DNA from: an uncultured Aeromicrobium sp.
GTDB taxonomy: Bacteria; Actinomycetota; Actinomycetes; Propionibacteriales; Nocardioidaceae
Assembly (NCBI RefSeq): GCF_946221465.1
Contig: NZ_CAMJVP010000188.1
Location: forward strand, 1-6,650
DNA: 6,650 nt
Direction of reading: 5' to 3'
Made by a program: the position numbers and the translations under genes. The first letter of the stretch is position 1. Each line of letters starts with the position of its first letter. Below are positions 5,405-6,650 of this stretch, piece by piece. Below the pieces are notes generated by a model. The model searched no databases. It was not told the DNA's origin and was given only the letters and a program-made list of their open reading frames with translations.

Positions 5405-6610
5405 ATGGCGACGATGTCCACCTCACCCTCCGCCCGGGGTCGCATCCTCGTCGGCGCCTCGATCATCCTGCTGGCATTGAACCTCCGTGTGGCCGTGAGC
5501 AGCGTCGGCGTCGTCATGGACGCACTGCAAAGCGACCTGCGCCTCAGCGCCACCGCAGCCGGTTTCCTCACCACACTGCCGATGATCTGCTTCGCGGTGT
5601 TCGGCCTCGCCACCGACGCGATCGTGCGCCGCCTGGGGCTGCACCGCACCACCGTGGCCGCCCTGGTCGCGATCGCCTCCGGCATCGCGTTACGGGTGCT
5701 CGCCGACGGTCCCTGGCTGTTCTTCACGATGTCGTTCCTCGCCCTGTCGGGCGCGGCGATCGGCAACGTGGTCCTCCCGCCCCTCGTCAAGGTGCACTTT
5801 CCCGACCGCATCGGCCTGCTGAGCTCACTGTTCGGTGCGGCGCTCATGGGTGGCGCGACGCTCGGTTCGGTGATCTCCGTGCCCGTCTCGCACTCCGGCG
5901 GCGGATGGCGTCTCGCGCTTGGCATGTGGGCCGCATTGAGCGTCGTCACGCTGCTGCCATGGCTGCGCATGCTGCGTCACGACGTCAAGAACTCCTTGGC
6001 CGCGAGCGATGACGCCCTGCCGTTGCGAGTCGTGGCCCGATCACCGTTGACGTGGGCGATGCTCGTGTGTTTCGCGGCCCAGTCCGGGGGCGCGTACACG
6101 CAGTTCGGGTGGTTCGCGGCGATGCTCAGCGACGGCGGCGTGGCACCCGACACCGCGGGCTTCATGCTTGCCGTGCTGACCGCCGTCGGCATCCCGATGA
6201 CCCTGGCGCTGCCGTGGCTCATCCGGCGCTGGGGCACGACACCGGCGCTTCCGCTGGTCTTCGGTCTGGTCACCGTCGCGGGATGGCTCGGCGTGCTCTT
6301 TGCCCCCGACACGGCCCCCGCGCTGTGGGCCGTGTTGCTCGGCCTCGGCGGTGGAGCTTTCTCGTGGGTGCTCGCGATGGTCGGTTATCGCACGACGAGC
6401 GCGGCCGGGACGACGGCGCTGTCGGCGATGACGCAGGGCCCTGGTTACCTCGTCGGCGCCATCGCCCCGTTCGGCACGGGTCTGCTGCACGATCTGACGG
6501 GCAGCTGGACCGCCCCGCTCATCGTCCTCACCACGAGCGCGGTCATGATCACCATCGCCGGCACCTTCATCGCCCGCTCCGCACCCCTCGAGTCCCGCCT
6601 CGGGAAGTGA
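5405..6610 (+). CDS. MFS transporter, CynX/NimT type
   Basis: This is an integral membrane secondary transporter of the major facilitator superfamily, closest by recall to the CynX/NimT group (cyanate and 2-nitroimidazole permeases). Its substrate and direction of transport cannot be told from the sequence. The product is 401 residues, normal for the group. I see about twelve hydrophobic segments, near residues 13-31, 50-70, 79-99, 103-125, 137-159, 168-188, 215-238, 250-271, 280-299, 304-327, 338-361 and 369-391, with a central cytoplasmic loop at 189-214. Group features are LNLRVAVSSVG in helix 1, a motif-A-like GLATDAIVRRLGLHR (67-81) between helices 2 and 3, and GYLVGAIAPFGTGLLHDLTG near the end. 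The ATG at 5405 has AGGAG four bases upstream; an in-frame ATG at 5414 is less well placed. It diverges from the DUF2344-rne cluster and looks like a single-gene unit with a hairpin straight after its stop. Confidence 0.93.
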   Translation: MATMSTSPSARGRILVGASIILLALNLRVAVSSVGVVMDALQSDLRLSATAAGFLTTLPMICFAVFGLATDAIVRRLGLHRTTVAALVAIASGIALRVLADGPWLFFTMSFLALSGAAIGNVVLPPLVKVHFPDRIGLLSSLFGAALMGGATLGSVISVPVSHSGGGWRLALGMWAALSVVTLLPWLRMLRHDVKNSLAASDDALPLRVVARSPLTWAMLVCFAAQSGGAYTQFGWFAAMLSDGGVAPDTAGFMLAVLTAVGIPMTLALPWLIRRWGTTPALPLVFGLVTVAGWLGVLFAPDTAPALWAVLLGLGGGAFSWVLAMVGYRTTSAAGTTALSAMTQGPGYLVGAIAPFGTGLLHDLTGSWTAPLIVLTTSAVMITIAGTFIARSAPLESRLGK

Positions 6611-6628
6611 CGGTTTCCCACGAGACCG
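6611..6628 (+). terminator. Hairpin directly after the transporter stop codon
   Basis: CGGTTTC (6611-6617) pairs with GAGACCG (6622-6628) over seven pairs, one of them a U.G wobble in the plus-strand transcript, with a CCAC loop. It begins at the base after the TGA stop. No U tract follows, which is common for actinobacterial terminators but weakens the call. The remaining bases to 6650 hold nothing I recognise. Confidence 0.42.
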
Positions 6629-6650
6629 CTCGAATCTAGTCGTGATCTGT

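Noticed and set aside
5340..5426. 29-residue N-terminal extension of the DUF2344 protein
   Set aside because: It would overlap the transporter start and the divergent promoter region, and its Arg-rich sequence does not resemble the family N-terminus.

Overview
The window looks like chromosomal housekeeping DNA from a high-GC Gram-positive bacterium (Actinomycetota). I base this on the strong G/C third-position bias, the GTG start, the protein sequences, and the gene order DUF2344 - rne - rplU - rpmA - obgE. The L21, L27 and RNase E sequences feel closest to Propionibacteriales (Nocardioides/Aeromicrobium-like). That genus-level impression comes from memory and is weak.

Layout. Five genes lie on the minus strand and are transcribed from right to left: a TIGR03936/DUF2344 radical-SAM-associated protein (4563-5339), an RNase E/G with long disordered arms (rne, 1704-4397), ribosomal proteins L21 (rplU, 1311-1622) and L27 (rpmA, 1044-1298), and the ribosome-associated GTPase Obg (obgE, from 950 leftward, cut by the window edge). 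A single plus-strand gene (5405-6610), a CynX/NimT-type major facilitator transporter, diverges from this cluster across a 65-bp gap. No mobile element, CRISPR array, tRNA or rRNA was seen.

How the genes fit together. RNase E matures and degrades RNA, L21 and L27 are 50S subunit proteins, and Obg is a 50S assembly and stress GTPase. The cluster therefore couples RNA processing with large-subunit biogenesis. The DUF2344 protein usually accompanies a B12-binding radical SAM protein encoded directly upstream. Here that position is taken by the divergent transporter.

The most interesting signals are between the genes. A 16-bp hairpin with a U-rich tail lies between rpmA and obgE. Its G.U wobbles make it continuous only in the sense transcript, and it leaves almost no room for a separate obgE promoter. 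A 17-bp palindrome precedes rplU, a 7-bp-arm inverted repeat lies in the rne leader, and a 14-bp palindrome sits in the divergent promoter region beside a probable leaderless start. I found no convincing new multi-gene system; most of the window is conserved core genome.
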